64,000 nt of DNA from Streptococcus uberis (GCF_900475595.1 NZ_LS483397.1:281001-345000), one strand, 5' to 3'. Shown: positions 10,567 to 23,894, numbered from the stretch's first letter. The notes: generated by a model not told the origin, from the sequence alone. Made by a program: numbers and translations.

Positions 10567-11640
10567 ATGATGTCTAAAATTGTGAAGAAAATTTTCTTTT
10601 TAACAGCATTTTTGATAATATTTTTTCTTTCAGCTTGTGCCGCAAAACAGGCAAAAAAAGAATTTCAATTGGCTGTTTTTGATAAAAAGACGGTTCACAC
10701 GTTTAAATTCTCTGGTAATCAAGTAGTTCCGGTAGAAAAGCTCTCAAGAAAGGGAAATATGTCTTTTGCTAGAGAGTCTTTTAAATCTGCTGGACAGCGT
10801 TATGTTACCAAAACCTTAGAAGGTGATGGTCTGACAGTATATCTAGAAAGCATTGATGGTAAAACTCTCGAAGAGACCATACAGCCTGCTTTAGGGAATG
10901 ATGCCTATACCTCTACAACAGATGGAAATTATTTTTATGCAACAGCTGTCTTTACAGATCGTATTGATTGTTATAAATATGATTTACAGATGAAGAAAAT
11001 TTTAAAAAAATCTATTCCTAATAACGAGGTTATTAATGCAAGTAATCAATTTTTAGTGATTGACAATTCATTGTATCTCTTGGTTTCTTATGTAGACAAA
11101 TCGACCCAGCAACCAGGAACCTGTCTTTGGAAAATGAACAAAGACTTTAATATCCAGGAAATCATTGATTTAAATGATTCCTCAGCGTATCTACGTATGG
11201 CAAATGTTGGGGAAGTTCTATATATACCTGAATCTTATAAAGGGAGTGACAGTAATGGTGAGCCAAAAACAGGTAAGCAAATCATGGTTTTCGATTTAGT
11301 AAAACGAGAAAAACGTTATCTTCCGACTTCAGCCAAATATCCTAAATCGATTGTTTACAACCAGGAGAGTGAAAGCATCATCATTGAAAATGATGGCGCT
11401 TTCACCAAGGCTTTTTCCTGGACGATTCACAATTTACAAACTGGTCAAGAAAAATTGTTAACTCTTCCTGTTTCATATCGTCGAGGCTACCTACCTCCTT
11501 TTGTGAGCTATCAGAAAAATAGGATTTATTTTCTCTTTTCAGATTACCTCATACAATATGATATCTTGTCTGAAAAGATAGTTACCATTGACTTAAAAAA
11601 ATATCATATTCACAACGCTCACGCTATGATTTTGAAGTGA
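10567..11640 (+). CDS. Putative surface lipoprotein of unknown function
   Basis: 357 aa. The signal peptide ends in a lipobox (FFLSAC, cysteine near residue 25), so it should be anchored to the outer face of the membrane. The rest looks like a repeated-strand fold: aromatic/acidic strand pairs recur (TSTTDGNYFYATAVF, NQFLVIDNSLYLLVS, GEVLYIPESYKG, KNRIYFLFSDYLIQYD), as in beta-propeller proteins. I do not recognise a named family. It starts 2 bp after the papain-like gene, so the two form an operon. ATG 10567 or the adjacent ATG 10570 could start it. Confidence 0.65.
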   Translation: MMSKIVKKIFFLTAFLIIFFLSACAAKQAKKEFQLAVFDKKTVHTFKFSGNQVVPVEKLSRKGNMSFARESFKSAGQRYVTKTLEGDGLTVYLESIDGKTLEETIQPALGNDAYTSTTDGNYFYATAVFTDRIDCYKYDLQMKKILKKSIPNNEVINASNQFLVIDNSLYLLVSYVDKSTQQPGTCLWKMNKDFNIQEIIDLNDSSAYLRMANVGEVLYIPESYKGSDSNGEPKTGKQIMVFDLVKREKRYLPTSAKYPKSIVYNQESESIIIENDGAFTKAFSWTIHNLQTGQEKLLTLPVSYRRGYLPPFVSYQKNRIYFLFSDYLIQYDILSEKIVTIDLKKYHIHNAHAMILK

Positions 11641-11938
11641 AAAAACAAAATCTGTTGTAGCCATTTTTTAAGGACCCCGGCTTACATGAAACAATTATTA
11701 CCAACGTTTGATTTGGATTTTGCTAGGGGATTAAAAATAATAGCAAAAGCTAACCCTTGTGGTTAGCTTTTAGTAATGAGTCAAAGTTGCTATTTATCTT
11801 AAGGATGCGTATAATGACATAAGAGAATAAGGTGTAAAAAAGCTAATGCCTCTTGAATTAGGATGAGTTTTTACACTCAGATTTGGATGCTTTCTTGGTT
11901 GGAAAGAATCGGATAATCTTAAACAAAGGAGAAATCTA
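11641..11938. other. Intergenic region with terminator and structured galE leader
   Basis: Contains the terminator at 11745-11771. A nested inverted repeat follows: GTGTAAAAA (11832-11840) with TTTTTACAC (11868-11876) enclosing CTAAT/ATTAG. A 26-codon frame (11686-11766) runs through the terminator and is not supported. The inverted repeat may fold in the galE leader. Confidence 0.4.
11745..11771 (+). terminator. Terminator after the lipoprotein gene
   Basis: 11-bp perfect stem AAAAGCTAACC/GGTTAGCTTTT with 5-nt loop CTTGT. Confidence 0.8.
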
Positions 11939-12934
11939 ATGGCGATATTAGTACTTGGTGGAGCGGGTTATATTGGTTCACATATGGTGGACTGGTTAAT
12001 TGAACAGGACAAGAAAGAAGTTGTGGTGGTGGATAATTTAGTGACTGGTCATCGTCAGTCAGTTCATCCGGCTGCAAGATTTTATCAAGGAGATTTAGCT
12101 GATCAACCTTTTATGCGTCGTGTTTTTTCAGAAAATTCCATTGAAGCTGTCATTCATTTTGCTGCCTTTTCTCAGGTTGGCGAATCTATGCAAAATCCCC
12201 TTAAATATTTTGATAACAATACTGTAGGTATGGTTAAACTCTTAGAAGTTATGGCAGAAGCTGGTGTTAAACAGATTGTCTTTTCTTCAACGGCTGCGAC
12301 CTATGGTATACCTGAAGAAATACCAATTAAGGAAGAAACGCCCCAAAACCCTATTAACCCTTATGGGGAAAGTAAGTTAATGATGGAAAAAATCATGTAC
12401 TGGTGTGATCAAGCTTATGGTATTAAATATGTTGCTTTACGCTACTTTAACGTTGCTGGCGACAAACCTGATGGTAGTATTGGAGAGGATCACAATCCTG
12501 AAACGCATCTCATCCCAATCGTCCTCCAAGTAGCACAAGGTGTTCGTGATAAAATCACTATTTTTGGAGACGACTATCAGACAGCAGATGGAACGAATGT
12601 ACGTGATTATGTTCATCCATTTGATTTAGCACAAGCCCATAGTCTCGCAGTGGATTATTTAGCCAAAGGTAATCCATCGACGGCTTTTAATCTAGGCTCT
12701 TCAACAGGATTTTCCAATCTTGAAATTCTTGAAGTGGCTAGAAAAGTCACAGGCAAGGAGATTCCTGCTGAAATTGGACCACGTCGTTTAGGTGACCCGG
12801 ACAGTTTAATTGCTGACTCAAGCCGCGCCCGAGATATACTAGGCTGGAAACCCCAATTTGATCACATTGAAAAAATCATTGAAACAGCATGGACTTGGCA
12901 TTCAAGTCATCCAAATGGATATGAGGATAACTAA
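11939..12934 (+). CDS. galE: UDP-glucose 4-epimerase
   Basis: 331 aa, short-chain dehydrogenase/reductase fold. Interconverts UDP-glucose and UDP-galactose for galactose use and surface polysaccharide supply. NAD-binding GGAGYIGSH near residue 7, catalytic Ser in FSSTAATYG (near 121) and YxxxK in NPYGESK (near 145); C-terminal sugar-nucleotide binding motifs [10 protein letters not shown] and [16 protein letters not shown] precedes ATG. It stands alone, with no galK or galT next to it, so a housekeeping role in cell-wall sugar supply is likely. Confidence 0.95.
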   Translation: MAILVLGGAGYIGSHMVDWLIEQDKKEVVVVDNLVTGHRQSVHPAARFYQGDLADQPFMRRVFSENSIEAVIHFAAFSQVGESMQNPLKYFDNNTVGMVKLLEVMAEAGVKQIVFSSTAATYGIPEEIPIKEETPQNPINPYGESKLMMEKIMYWCDQAYGIKYVALRYFNVAGDKPDGSIGEDHNPETHLIPIVLQVAQGVRDKITIFGDDYQTADGTNVRDYVHPFDLAQAHSLAVDYLAKGNPSTAFNLGSSTGFSNLEILEVARKVTGKEIPAEIGPRRLGDPDSLIADSSRARDILGWKPQFDHIEKIIETAWTWHSSHPNGYEDN

Positions 12935-13000
12935 GTCAATCAAATCATAACTGAGAGCATGAACTATAAAAATTAAAAAACGTAGGAAAGGATTATAAAA

Positions 13001-13357
13001 ATGGATTTTCAAGAGGCTGTTTCTGGTTTTGAAGAAATCAGTATTTCAACGTTAGAGCAAAAGCTAAATTCCGAAGATGCTATTATCGTTTTCTTTGGAC
13101 GCTCGACCTGTCCTTATTGTAGACGATTTGCCCCAAAGCTTGCTCAAGTAGCACAGGAAAATGCATTACAGGTCTATTTTATAGACACTGATAATCTTGC
13201 AGACTTCGAAGATATCCAGGATTTTAGGTACCAATACGGCATTAAAACCGTTCCCGGACTGCTTGTTGGGAATACTGAAAGTGTTGAGGTAGTTTGTGAT
13301 TCCAGTTTGTCACCAACAGAAATAGCGACTTTTATCCTGGGCGGCGCCGAGAAATAA
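13001..13357 (+). CDS. Thioredoxin-like protein (CPYC)
   Basis: 118 aa, single thioredoxin domain. Active-site STCPYCRRFAPKL near residue 39 and the cis-proline region KTVPGLLV near residue 88. No signal peptide, so cytoplasmic. Resembles the small streptococcal thioredoxins annotated as bacteriocin transport accessory proteins, but there is no bacteriocin gene nearby. AGGAAAGG precedes the ATG. Confidence 0.85.
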   Translation: MDFQEAVSGFEEISISTLEQKLNSEDAIIVFFGRSTCPYCRRFAPKLAQVAQENALQVYFIDTDNLADFEDIQDFRYQYGIKTVPGLLVGNTESVEVVCDSSLSPTEIATFILGGAEK

Positions 13358-13432
13358 TCAGCCCTTTCTTGCTAAGAAGCCTTAATTTTGATATAGTTAA
13401 ACATGACTTTTATAAATTATTAAGGAGCAATT

Positions 13433-13816
13433 ATGGGATTATCTACAATTTTAATGTTCGTTGTCATGCTAGGATTAATCTTTTTCATGCAACGTCAACA
13501 AAAGAAACAAGCGCAAGAACGTCAAAACCAATTAAATGCCATTCAAAAAGGCGATGAAGTGGTAACCATTGGTGGTATGTATGCCATTGTTGACGAAGTT
13601 GATTCAGTGGGCAACAAAATCGTTTTGGATGTCGATGGGGTTTTCTTGCCATTTGAATTATCAGCTATCAAGAGAGTCGTTTCAAAAGGTGATCACTATC
13701 CAGAAGCAGCAGTGGTTGCTGAATCAGAAACAGTGGTTGAACCTGAATCAGAAGTTGTTGAAGAATCAGCTATTGACAGTCATGATTCGAATGATTCCGC
13801 TATCGAATCACATTAA
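13433..13816 (+). CDS. yajC: Preprotein translocase subunit YajC
   Basis: 127 aa. One N-terminal membrane helix (LSTILMFVVMLGLIFFM), a QRQQKKQAQERQNQL linker, then the conserved KGDEVVTIGGMYAIVDEVD domain. YajC associates with the SecYEG/SecDF translocon. The C-terminal tail is low-complexity and rich in Glu, Ser and Val. AAGGAGCAA precedes ATG. Next to uppS, the usual streptococcal position. Confidence 0.93.
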   Translation: MGLSTILMFVVMLGLIFFMQRQQKKQAQERQNQLNAIQKGDEVVTIGGMYAIVDEVDSVGNKIVLDVDGVFLPFELSAIKRVVSKGDHYPEAAVVAESETVVEPESEVVEESAIDSHDSNDSAIESH

Positions 13817-13844
13817 GTTAATTCAAAAGACCTATTTTTAAAAG

Positions 13845-13896
13845 GAGTCTTGGGTGGTCAAAACCAGTATTTTTTGACGCCTAAGGCTCTTTTTTT
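13845..13896 (+). terminator. Strong terminator after yajC
   Basis: About 18-bp stem with G-T pairs and one bulged G (left arm from GAGTCTTGGGTGG, right arm ending GCCTAAGGCTC) followed by seven T. Confidence 0.88.
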
Positions 13897-13979
13897 AAGG
13901 AAATCAATGTTAAAAGGCAAGTCAAATGGGTCTCTTTATGGTAAAATAGGTAGTAAGTACGCTCATGTAAGGAAAAAAT

Positions 13980-14729
13980 ATGTTACGTTTTAAGATGAAA
14001 TCGAAAGAAGAAACAATCGAAAAAATTCCCAAACATATCGGGATTATTATGGACGGAAATGGTCGATGGGCAAAAAAACGCTTAAAACCACGTGTCTTTG
14101 GCCATAAGGCTGGAATGGATGCTTTGCAAGAGGTTACCATTGCCGCATCTCATTATGGGGTAAAGGTCTTGACAGTCTATGCTTTTTCAACAGAAAATTG
14201 GTCTCGTCCTCAAGATGAAGTTTCTTTTATTATGAATTTGCCGGTTGAATTTTTCGATAAGTATGTGCCGGAGTTAAACAAAAATAATGTTCGCATTCAA
14301 ATGATCGGAGAAACACATCGTTTGCCAGAAGCTACCCTAAGTGCACTAAACAGGGCTATCGAGGCTACTCGTAAAAACTCAGGATTAGTCTTGAATTTTG
14401 CTTTAAACTATGGCGGACGTGCTGAAATCACCAATGCTGTGAAGTTGATTGCCCAAGATGTCCTTGATGCTAACTTAAATCCTGGAGATATCACTGAGGA
14501 TTTAATTGCCAATTACTTGCTAACAGATCATTTACCTTACTTGTATCGTGACCCTGATTTCATTATACGAACAAGCGGAGAGCTTCGATTAAGTAATTTT
14601 TTACCTTGGCAATCTGCTTATAGTGAATTATACTTTACTCCAATTCTTTGGCCGGATTTCAAGAAAACAGCCTTTGAAGAAGCTTTGAGAGAATACAACC
14701 GTCGTCACCGTCGCTTTGGTGGCTTGTAA
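13980..14729 (+). CDS. uppS: Undecaprenyl diphosphate synthase (isoprenyl transferase)
   Basis: 249 aa. Makes the C55 lipid carrier for peptidoglycan and teichoic acid from FPP and IPP. Signatures: HIGIIMDGNGRWAKKR (catalytic Asp), GHKAGMDAL, TVYAFSTENWSRP, and RTSGELRLSNFLPWQSAYSE near the C terminus. First gene of the uppS-cdsA-rseP-proS run; an extended -10 TGGTAAAAT lies at 13936-13944. GTAAGGAAAAAAT precedes ATG 13980; ATG 13995 is an alternative. Confidence 0.97.
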   Translation: MLRFKMKSKEETIEKIPKHIGIIMDGNGRWAKKRLKPRVFGHKAGMDALQEVTIAASHYGVKVLTVYAFSTENWSRPQDEVSFIMNLPVEFFDKYVPELNKNNVRIQMIGETHRLPEATLSALNRAIEATRKNSGLVLNFALNYGGRAEITNAVKLIAQDVLDANLNPGDITEDLIANYLLTDHLPYLYRDPDFIIRTSGELRLSNFLPWQSAYSELYFTPILWPDFKKTAFEEALREYNRRHRRFGGL

Positions 14730-14740
14730 AAGGAGAAAAC

Positions 14741-15535
14741 ATGAAAGAACGTGTTATTTGGGGAGGGATTGCAGCGGCAATCTTTTTACCCTTTTTGCTA
14801 ATTGGTAATCTACCTTTTCAATTATTTATAGGTATTTTAGCCATGCTTGCCGTCTCTGAATTGATGAAGATGAGACGTTTGGAAATTTTTTCTTTTGAAG
14901 GTGTGCTTGCTATGCTTGCTGCTTTTGTCTTAACAGTTCCAATGGATACCTATCTAACCTTTTTACCTATTGATGCTAGCTTTGCTAGTTTCGGCCTTAT
15001 GGTATTTTTGCTATTAGCAGGAACCGTTTTTAATAGTGAACGCTATTCATTTGACGATGCGGCTTTTCCAATTGCTAGCAGTTTATATGTGGGAATTGGA
15101 TTTCAAAATCTTGTTCATGCCAGAGTGTCAGGTATTGACAAAGTTTTACTAGCACTCTTTATTGTATGGGCAACTGATATGGGAGCCTACTTTATAGGGC
15201 GCCGATTTGGGAAACGCAAATTGTTAGCTAAAGTATCTCCTAATAAAACCATTGAAGGCAGTTTAGGTGGTATAGCTTCAGCAGTAGTTGTGGCTATGGT
15301 TTTCATGTTAATTGATAAATCAGTATATGCCCCATTTAACTTCTTTATGATGTTAATATTAGTGGTTTTTTTCTCTATCTTTGCTCAGTTTGGGGACTTA
15401 GTGGAAAGCGCCATTAAACGTCATTTTGGTGTTAAGGACTCTGGAAAGTTGATTCCTGGCCATGGTGGTATCTTGGATCGTTTTGATTCACTGATTTTTG
15501 TTTTTCCGATTATGCATCTCTTTGGCTTATTTTAA
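14741..15535 (+). CDS. cdsA: Phosphatidate cytidylyltransferase
   Basis: 264 aa integral membrane enzyme with about seven to eight hydrophobic helices. Forms CDP-diacylglycerol from phosphatidate and CTP. The C-terminal family signature is present (KDSGKLIPGHGGILDRFDS near residue 228). AAAGGAG ribosome-binding site; 11 bp after uppS, so cotranscribed. Confidence 0.96.
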   Translation: MKERVIWGGIAAAIFLPFLLIGNLPFQLFIGILAMLAVSELMKMRRLEIFSFEGVLAMLAAFVLTVPMDTYLTFLPIDASFASFGLMVFLLLAGTVFNSERYSFDDAAFPIASSLYVGIGFQNLVHARVSGIDKVLLALFIVWATDMGAYFIGRRFGKRKLLAKVSPNKTIEGSLGGIASAVVVAMVFMLIDKSVYAPFNFFMMLILVVFFSIFAQFGDLVESAIKRHFGVKDSGKLIPGHGGILDRFDSLIFVFPIMHLFGLF

Positions 15536-15569
15536 ACAGTAAAACCAAGAAATACTTGAAAGGAAATCT

Positions 15570-16829
15570 ATGTTAGGATTAATCACTTTTATCATTGTTT
15601 TTGGAATACTAGTCATTGTCCATGAATTTGGACATTTCTATTTTGCCAAAAAATCAGGAATTCTTGTCAGAGAATTCGCCATCGGAATGGGGCCAAAGCT
15701 TTATTCTCATGTGGATAAAGAAGGAACTCTTTACACCATCAGAAGTCTTCCTTTAGGAGGCTATGTTCGCATGGCAGGCTGGGGAGACGATAGTACAGAA
15801 ATTAAGACAGGGACGCCGGCTAGCCTAAGCTTAGATGCCTCAGGTAAGGTAACACGCATTAACCTGTCACAAAATCGACTAGATCCCAATAGTTTACCAA
15901 TGCATGTGACGGCATATGATTTAGAAGATAAATTGACCATCACAGGACTGGTACTAGAGGAGACAAAAGAGTTTGATGTGGCTCATAATGCTACAATAGT
16001 AGAGGAAGATGGCACCGAAGTTCGTATCGCACCACTTGATGTCCAATATCAAAACGCAAGTATTTGGGGAAGATTAATCACCAATTTTGCTGGTCCGATG
16101 AACAATTTCATTTTAGGCCTACTCGTCTTTATCTTTTTGGTCTTTTTACAAGGCGGAGCTTTGGATACTAATAGTAACCATATTAAGGTTGTTGACAATG
16201 GCGCAGCTGCCAAAGCAGGAATCAAAAGCGATGACCAGATCCTTCAGATAGAAAACATACCTGTCAGCAACTGGCAGGAATTGACAGGAGCCGTAGCTAG
16301 CTCCACAAAAGACTTGAAAGAAGGTCAATCACTGACGGTTAAGGTGAAATCTCAAGGAAAAGTCAAAGAACTATTCTTGAAACCACAAAAAGTTGGTGGC
16401 AAATTCGCTATCGGTGTTCAATGCCGCTTAAAAACCGGCTTTAAAGATAAACTTTTGGGTGGTTTTGAAATGGCCATTAATGGAGCGCTTTTAATCATAA
16501 CGGCCTTGAAAAATTTAATGACTGGTTTTAGTCTAGATAAATTAGGCGGCCCTGTTGCCATGTATCAAATGTCATCACAGGCTGCAGCAAGCGGCATTGA
16601 GACAGTCTTGTCCATGATGGCCATGCTATCTATCAATCTAGGGATTTTCAACTTAATTCCTATCCCTGCTTTAGATGGTGGAAAAATACTAATGAATCTG
16701 ATTGAAGCCATCCGCAGAAAACCTTTAAAAAGGGAAACCGAAACCTATATCACCTTTGTAGGTGTTGTCATTATGTTAGTCTTAATGGTCGCAGTTACTT
16801 GGAATGATATCATGCGCGCTTTTTTCTAA
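15570..16829 (+). CDS. rseP: Site-2 intramembrane metalloprotease RseP/Eep
   Basis: 419 aa. HEFGH zinc motif near residues 18-22 in the first membrane helix, a PDZ domain (about 195-275) and the second active-site motif [11 protein letters not shown] near residue 370. In streptococci and enterococci Eep cleaves signal-peptide remnants and releases peptide pheromones. Third gene of the uppS block. Confidence 0.95.
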   Translation: MLGLITFIIVFGILVIVHEFGHFYFAKKSGILVREFAIGMGPKLYSHVDKEGTLYTIRSLPLGGYVRMAGWGDDSTEIKTGTPASLSLDASGKVTRINLSQNRLDPNSLPMHVTAYDLEDKLTITGLVLEETKEFDVAHNATIVEEDGTEVRIAPLDVQYQNASIWGRLITNFAGPMNNFILGLLVFIFLVFLQGGALDTNSNHIKVVDNGAAAKAGIKSDDQILQIENIPVSNWQELTGAVASSTKDLKEGQSLTVKVKSQGKVKELFLKPQKVGGKFAIGVQCRLKTGFKDKLLGGFEMAINGALLIITALKNLMTGFSLDKLGGPVAMYQMSSQAAASGIETVLSMMAMLSINLGIFNLIPIPALDGGKILMNLIEAIRRKPLKRETETYITFVGVVIMLVLMVAVTWNDIMRAFF

Positions 16830-16851
16830 AATAGAGGAGAAATACAGATAA

Positions 16852-18708
<1,857 letters not shown>

Positions 18709-18722
18709 TCCCAAAAATCAAG

Positions 18723-18758
18723 TAAAAACCTGTGAAAGTCCAACTTTCCAGGTTTTTT
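18723..18758 (+). terminator. Terminator after proS
   Basis: AAACCTG-T-GAAAGT / ACTTTC-C-AGGTTTTTTT hairpin with an internal mismatch and T-tract. It marks the end of the uppS-proS unit. Confidence 0.85.
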
Positions 18759-18773
18759 TGTTATACTAAGGTC

Positions 18774-19343
18774 ATGAAAAAGCAAATGACCAAAAATGAC
18801 CTCAAGTTACTTCTTAGGGAAAATAAAGAGCTAATGGAAATACTCAGTATTGTGCAAGAGCTTTCTTTAAAGGATAGTTGGGTGGCTGCGGGTGCTGTTA
18901 GAAATGTCATCTGGAATGCATTATCAGGCAAAGCAGGATTTGATTGGAATTCAGATGTGGATCTTGTCTTTTTTGATCCCAATATGACCTATGAGGACAG
19001 CCTTAAGATAGAAGAAGAGCTTAATAAACGCTATCCTATTTATCAGTGGCAAGTCAGAAATCAAGTCCATATGCATAGACATAACCCCAAGACGGCTCCC
19101 TATCTATCTGCCTGTGATGCCATATCTAAGTATCCTGAAACCTTTACAAGCATAGCCCTTCGCTTGCAAGGGGATGAACTAGACCTTTTTGCTCCCTATG
19201 GCATTGAGGCTAACCTAACGTTTGAATGTCATCCAACTCCATATTTTCTAGAAAATCCAGAAAGAATGGCAATCTACCGAAAACGGTTTTCACAAAAAAA
19301 TTGGAGACAGAAATGGCCACGTTTAACCTTTTTTGAAGATTAG
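18774..19343 (+). CDS. Nucleotidyltransferase family protein (NTP_transf_6 type)
   Basis: 189 aa from ATG 18774. AAGAVRNVIW near residue 40 and the acidic pair in WNSDVDLVFFD near residue 60 match the nucleotidyltransferase catalytic loop of the NTP_transf_6 (formerly DUF925) family; substrate unknown. The frame is open to GTG 18732, but that lies inside the proS terminator. A TATACT -10 at 18762-18767 places transcription start almost at ATG 18774, so the mRNA may be leaderless or the start may be ATG 18786. Confidence 0.8.
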   Translation: MKKQMTKNDLKLLLRENKELMEILSIVQELSLKDSWVAAGAVRNVIWNALSGKAGFDWNSDVDLVFFDPNMTYEDSLKIEEELNKRYPIYQWQVRNQVHMHRHNPKTAPYLSACDAISKYPETFTSIALRLQGDELDLFAPYGIEANLTFECHPTPYFLENPERMAIYRKRFSQKNWRQKWPRLTFFED

Positions 19344-19470
19344 CCTAACCAATTGAAAGCACCATTGAGACATTTTCATAGGCTTAGATGACTGTCTTAC
19401 CTAAATGGAAATGGTCGAAAATTTAAGAGGATTATGGTAAAATAAAGGTTAAGAAAATCAGGAGAAAACT

Positions 19471-22400
19471 ATGTCAGACTTATTCGTTAAACTAATGGAA
19501 CAAATAGAAATGCCACTTGAAATGCGAACTTCAAGTGTTTTTTCGACTGCTGACATTATTGAAGTAAAGGTTCATTCCGTCTCTCGACTTTGGGAATTTC
19601 ATTTCCAAATGGCAGAAATCTTACCAATTGCTATTTATAAAGAGTTAGACTATCGTCTCAAAACGACCTTTGAACAGGCCGACATTAAAGCCGTTTTTGA
19701 TATAAAGGCAGAAAGCATTGATTATTCAGATGATTTCTTGCAAGCCTACTATCAGGAGGCTTTTGAACACGCTCCCTGTAACGGTGCCTCCTTTAAATCG
19801 ACTTTTTCGAAACTCAAGGTGCATTATGAGGACGGAAAATTACAGATTGCCACACCTCAATTTGTTAACAACGATCATTTTCGCAAAAACCACATTCCCA
19901 ATTTAGCCAAACAAATGGAAGCCTTTGGCTTTGGCCCCATAGAAATTGAAATGGTTCCTGATGAAGAGATGACTCAGGTTTTAAAAGAGAACTTTACCTC
20001 TAGCCGTAAGGCCCTTTTGGAAAAAGCGGTGCAGGAAACCTTGGAAGCACAGAAATCCTTGGAAGCTATGCAACCTCCTGCTGAAGAGGTGACAAGTAAG
20101 CCGGTCTTCGACTATAAAGAAAGAGTGGCACAAAGACAAGCAGGTTTCGAAAAGGCAGAAATTACGCCGATGATTGAAATCGAAACAGAAGAAAATCGCA
20201 TTGTTTTTGAGGGCTTGGTTTTTGATGTTGAACGCAAAACCACTCGTACGGGTCGTCATATCATCAATTTTAAAATGACGGACTATACCTCTAGTTTTGC
20301 AATGCAAAAATGGGCAAAAGACGATGATGAACTTCGTAAATATGATTTGGTTGCTAAAGGCGCCTGGTTACGGGTTCAGGGGAATATTGAAAATAATCCC
20401 TTTACCAAGAGCCTAACCATGAATGTGCAACAAATCAAAGAAATTGTGCATCATGAGCGTAAAGATTTAATGCCTGAAGGGCAAAAACGTGTGGAATTAC
20501 ACGCCCATACCAATATGTCAACCATGGATGCTTTACCAACAGTTGAAACCTTAATTGATACAGCAGCCAAATGGGGACATCCAGCCATAGCAATCACTGA
20601 CCACGCTAATGTGCAATCTTTTCCTCATGGCTACCATAGAGCTCGAAAAGCTGGCATTAAAGCTATTTTTGGACTAGAGGCCAACATTGTTGAAGATAAG
20701 GTTCCTATTTCTTACCAACCGGTTTCAATGGATTTACATGAAGCCACTTATGTTGTCTTTGACGTGGAGACCACAGGTCTGTCAGCAATGAATAACGATT
20801 TGATTCAGATTGCTGCTTCAAAAATGTATAAGGGCAATATTATTGAACAATTCGATGAATTTATTGATCCGGGGCATCCATTGTCTGCTTTTACAACGGA
20901 ATTAACGGGGATTACAGACAATCATCTAATTGGTGCTAAACCCTTGTTACAGGTTCTGGAAGAATTCCAAGCTTTCTGTCACGACACTGTCTTAGTGGCC
21001 CATAACGCAAGCTTTGATATTGGCTTTATGAATGCCAATTATGAGCGTAATGGTTTGCCACAAATTACCCAACCGGTCATTGATACTTTGGAGTTTGCGA
21101 GAAACCTATATCCAGAATACAAACGTCATGGTTTAGGTCCATTAACCAAACGTTTCCAAGTTTCATTGGAACATCACCACATGGCTAACTATGATGCGGA
21201 AGCCACGGGACGTTTGCTCTTTATCTTCTTGAAAGAAGCTAGAGAAAAACATGGTGTCACCGATCTTTTGGATTTAAACATCAAGCTTGTGGCAGAAGAT
21301 TCTTATAAAAAAGCCAGAATTAAGCATGCAACGATCTATGTCCAAAACCAAACGGGTTTAAAAAACATCTTTAAACTGGTTAGTTTATCAAATGTTAAGT
21401 ATTTTGAAGGTGTTCCAAGGATTCCTCGGACGGTTTTAGACCAATACCGAGATGGGTTATTACTGGGTTCAGCTTGTTCTGAGGGGGAAGTATTTGACGC
21501 CGTGCTAACCAAGGGGGTTGATGCTGCGACGGAAGTTGCTAAGTACTATGACTTCATTGAAATCATGCCTCCGGCAATTTACCACCCCCTTATTGCTAAA
21601 GAATTAATCAAAGACCAAGAAGGTGTTCAACAAACTATCTTGGATTTGATTGAGGTTGGTCGTCGCTTGAACAAGCCCGTTATTGCGACTGGGAATGTCC
21701 ATTATATCGAACCTGAGGATGAGATTTACCGCGAAATTATTGTTCGTTCACTGGGTCAAGGTGCTATGATTAATAGGCCGATTGGTCGAGGGGAAGCGGC
21801 ACAACCAGCTCCTTTACCAAAAGCTCATTTTAGGACCACAAATGAAATGTTGGACGAGTTTGCCTTTTTAGGAAAAGATTTGGCTTATCAAGTGGTGGTT
21901 CAAAATTCGCAAGAATTTGCTGATCTCATTGAAGAAGTGGAAGTGGTTAAAGGTGATCTTTATACGCCATTTATTGAGAAAGCTGAAGAAACCGTTGCGG
22001 AGTTGACTTATCAGAAAGCCTTTGAAATTTATGGGAATCCTCTTCCTGATATTATTGACCTTCGTATTGAAAAAGAATTAACCTCAATCTTGGGAAATGG
22101 CTTCGCGGTGATTTACTTGGCTTCTCAAATGTTGGTTAATCGTTCCAATGAAAGAGGTTATTTGGTTGGTTCTAGGGGGTCTGTCGGGTCAAGTTTTGTT
22201 GCGACCATGATTGGAATAACAGAAGTCAATCCAATGCCTCCTCATTATGTCTGTCCAAATTGCCAGCATTCAGAATTCATTACGGATGGTTCTGTCGGGT
22301 CAGGTTATGATTTACCCAATAAAAATTGCCCACAATGTGGTAGTCCTTATCAGAAAGATGGTCAAGATATCCCATTTGAAACCTTCCTAGGATTTGACGG

Positions 22401-23868
22401 GGATAAGGTACCTGATATTGATTTGAACTTTTCTGGTGATGACCAACCCAATGCCCACTTAGATGTTCGTGATATTTTTGGCGAAGAGTATGCTTTCCGT
22501 GCCGGAACTGTTGGTACGGTTGCCGAGAAAACCGCTTACGGCTTCGTAAAAGGTTTTGAACGTGACTATGGAAAATACTACCGTGATGCAGAAGTCGATC
22601 GTCTAGCTGCCGGTGCGGCTGGTGTCAAACGAACAACAGGTCAGCACCCGGGTGGAATCGTTGTAATCCCTAACTATATGGATGTTTATGACTTTACACC
22701 AGTACAATACCCCGCCGAAGACGTCACAGCTTCTTGGCAGACAACCCACTTTAACTTCCATGATATTGATGAAAACGTCTTAAAACTCGATATTCTGGGT
22801 CATGATGATCCTACCATGATACGGAAATTACAAGATTTGTCTGGTATTGATCCCAAGTCTATTCCGGCAGATGATCCTGGTGTCATGGCTTTGTTTTCGG
22901 GTACTGACATTTTAGGCGTTACCCCAGAACAAATCGGAACACCAACTGGAATGCTTGGTATTCCCGAATTTGGAACCAACTTCGTCCGTGGAATGGTTAA
23001 TGAAACGCATCCAACCACTTTTGCCGAATTGCTGCAATTGTCAGGTTTGTCACACGGAACGGATGTTTGGTTAGGAAATGCTCAAGATTTGATCAAAGAG
23101 GGGATTGCTACCCTAAAAACAGTTATCGGTTGTCGGGATGACATCATGGTTTATTTGATGCACGCGGGCTTAGAACCGAAAATGGCCTTCACCATCATGG
23201 AACGGGTGCGTAAGGGCATGTGGTTGAAAATTTCTGAAGATGAACGCAATTCCTATATTCAAGCCATGCGGGAAAACAATGTCCCCGATTGGTATATTGA
23301 ATCCTGTGGAAAAATCAAATACATGTTCCCTAAAGCCCATGCAGCTGCTTATGTCTTGATGGCTTTGCGCGTGGCTTACTTTAAAGTACACCACCCGATC
23401 ATGTACTACTGTGCTTATTTCTCTATTAGGGCAAAAGCTTTTGAATTAAAAACCATGAGTGGAAGCTTAGATGCCGTCAAAGCACGCATGGAAGAGATTG
23501 CACTGAAAAAGAAAAATAATGAAGCGTCTAACGTTGAAAATGACCTCTATACCACCTTGGAAATTGTCAATGAAATGTTGGAAAGAGGCTTCAAATTTGG
23601 CAAATTAGATCTTTATAAGAGTGATGCCATTGAATTTCAAATTGAAGGGGATACCTTAATCCCACCATTTGTTGCTTTAGAGGGTCTTGGGGAAAATGTG
23701 GCCAAACAGATTGTTAAGGCTCGTCAAGATGGTGAATTTCTCTCCAAAATGGAATTACGCAAACGTGGCGGTGCCTCTCAAACCTTGGTTGAAAAAATGG
23801 ATGACATGGGTATATTAGGTAACCTTCCTGAAGATAACCAATTGAGTTTGTTTGATGATTTCTTTTAA
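19471..23868 (+). CDS. polC: DNA polymerase III PolC-type alpha subunit
   Basis: 1465 aa, the Gram-positive replicative polymerase with built-in proofreading. In order: N-terminal domain and OB fold (about 1-330), split PHP domain ([13 protein letters not shown] near 343), inserted DEDDh exonuclease ([10 protein letters not shown] near 427, [12 protein letters not shown] near 511), second PHP part, zinc module CPNCQ...CPQCG near 926-965, palm residues DIDLNF near 985, tandem HhH and C-terminal QLSLFDDF beta-clamp motif. An extended -10 ATGGTAAAAT lies about 35 bp upstream and CAGGAG precedes ATG. Confidence 0.98.
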   Translation: MSDLFVKLMEQIEMPLEMRTSSVFSTADIIEVKVHSVSRLWEFHFQMAEILPIAIYKELDYRLKTTFEQADIKAVFDIKAESIDYSDDFLQAYYQEAFEHAPCNGASFKSTFSKLKVHYEDGKLQIATPQFVNNDHFRKNHIPNLAKQMEAFGFGPIEIEMVPDEEMTQVLKENFTSSRKALLEKAVQETLEAQKSLEAMQPPAEEVTSKPVFDYKERVAQRQAGFEKAEITPMIEIETEENRIVFEGLVFDVERKTTRTGRHIINFKMTDYTSSFAMQKWAKDDDELRKYDLVAKGAWLRVQGNIENNPFTKSLTMNVQQIKEIVHHERKDLMPEGQKRVELHAHTNMSTMDALPTVETLIDTAAKWGHPAIAITDHANVQSFPHGYHRARKAGIKAIFGLEANIVEDKVPISYQPVSMDLHEATYVVFDVETTGLSAMNNDLIQIAASKMYKGNIIEQFDEFIDPGHPLSAFTTELTGITDNHLIGAKPLLQVLEEFQAFCHDTVLVAHNASFDIGFMNANYERNGLPQITQPVIDTLEFARNLYPEYKRHGLGPLTKRFQVSLEHHHMANYDAEATGRLLFIFLKEAREKHGVTDLLDLNIKLVAEDSYKKARIKHATIYVQNQTGLKNIFKLVSLSNVKYFEGVPRIPRTVLDQYRDGLLLGSACSEGEVFDAVLTKGVDAATEVAKYYDFIEIMPPAIYHPLIAKELIKDQEGVQQTILDLIEVGRRLNKPVIATGNVHYIEPEDEIYREIIVRSLGQGAMINRPIGRGEAAQPAPLPKAHFRTTNEMLDEFAFLGKDLAYQVVVQNSQEFADLIEEVEVVKGDLYTPFIEKAEETVAELTYQKAFEIYGNPLPDIIDLRIEKELTSILGNGFAVIYLASQMLVNRSNERGYLVGSRGSVGSSFVATMIGITEVNPMPPHYVCPNCQHSEFITDGSVGSGYDLPNKNCPQCGSPYQKDGQDIPFETFLGFDGDKVPDIDLNFSGDDQPNAHLDVRDIFGEEYAFRAGTVGTVAEKTAYGFVKGFERDYGKYYRDAEVDRLAAGAAGVKRTTGQHPGGIVVIPNYMDVYDFTPVQYPAEDVTASWQTTHFNFHDIDENVLKLDILGHDDPTMIRKLQDLSGIDPKSIPADDPGVMALFSGTDILGVTPEQIGTPTGMLGIPEFGTNFVRGMVNETHPTTFAELLQLSGLSHGTDVWLGNAQDLIKEGIATLKTVIGCRDDIMVYLMHAGLEPKMAFTIMERVRKGMWLKISEDERNSYIQAMRENNVPDWYIESCGKIKYMFPKAHAAAYVLMALRVAYFKVHHPIMYYCAYFSIRAKAFELKTMSGSLDAVKARMEEIALKKKNNEASNVENDLYTTLEIVNEMLERGFKFGKLDLYKSDAIEFQIEGDTLIPPFVALEGLGENVAKQIVKARQDGEFLSKMELRKRGGASQTLVEKMDDMGILGNLPEDNQLSLFDDFF

Positions 23869-23894
23869 AAAGCCCTTAGCATAAAACAAGATAA

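Noticed and set aside
11686..11766. 26-codon frame starting MKQLLPTFDLDFARG before galE
   Set aside because: It has no good ribosome-binding site and its 3' third is the terminator hairpin; a transposase remnant is possible but not supportable.
18732..18773. GTG-initiated N-terminal extension of the nucleotidyltransferase gene
   Set aside because: These bases form the proS terminator and lie upstream of the TATACT -10 element, so they are unlikely to be translated.
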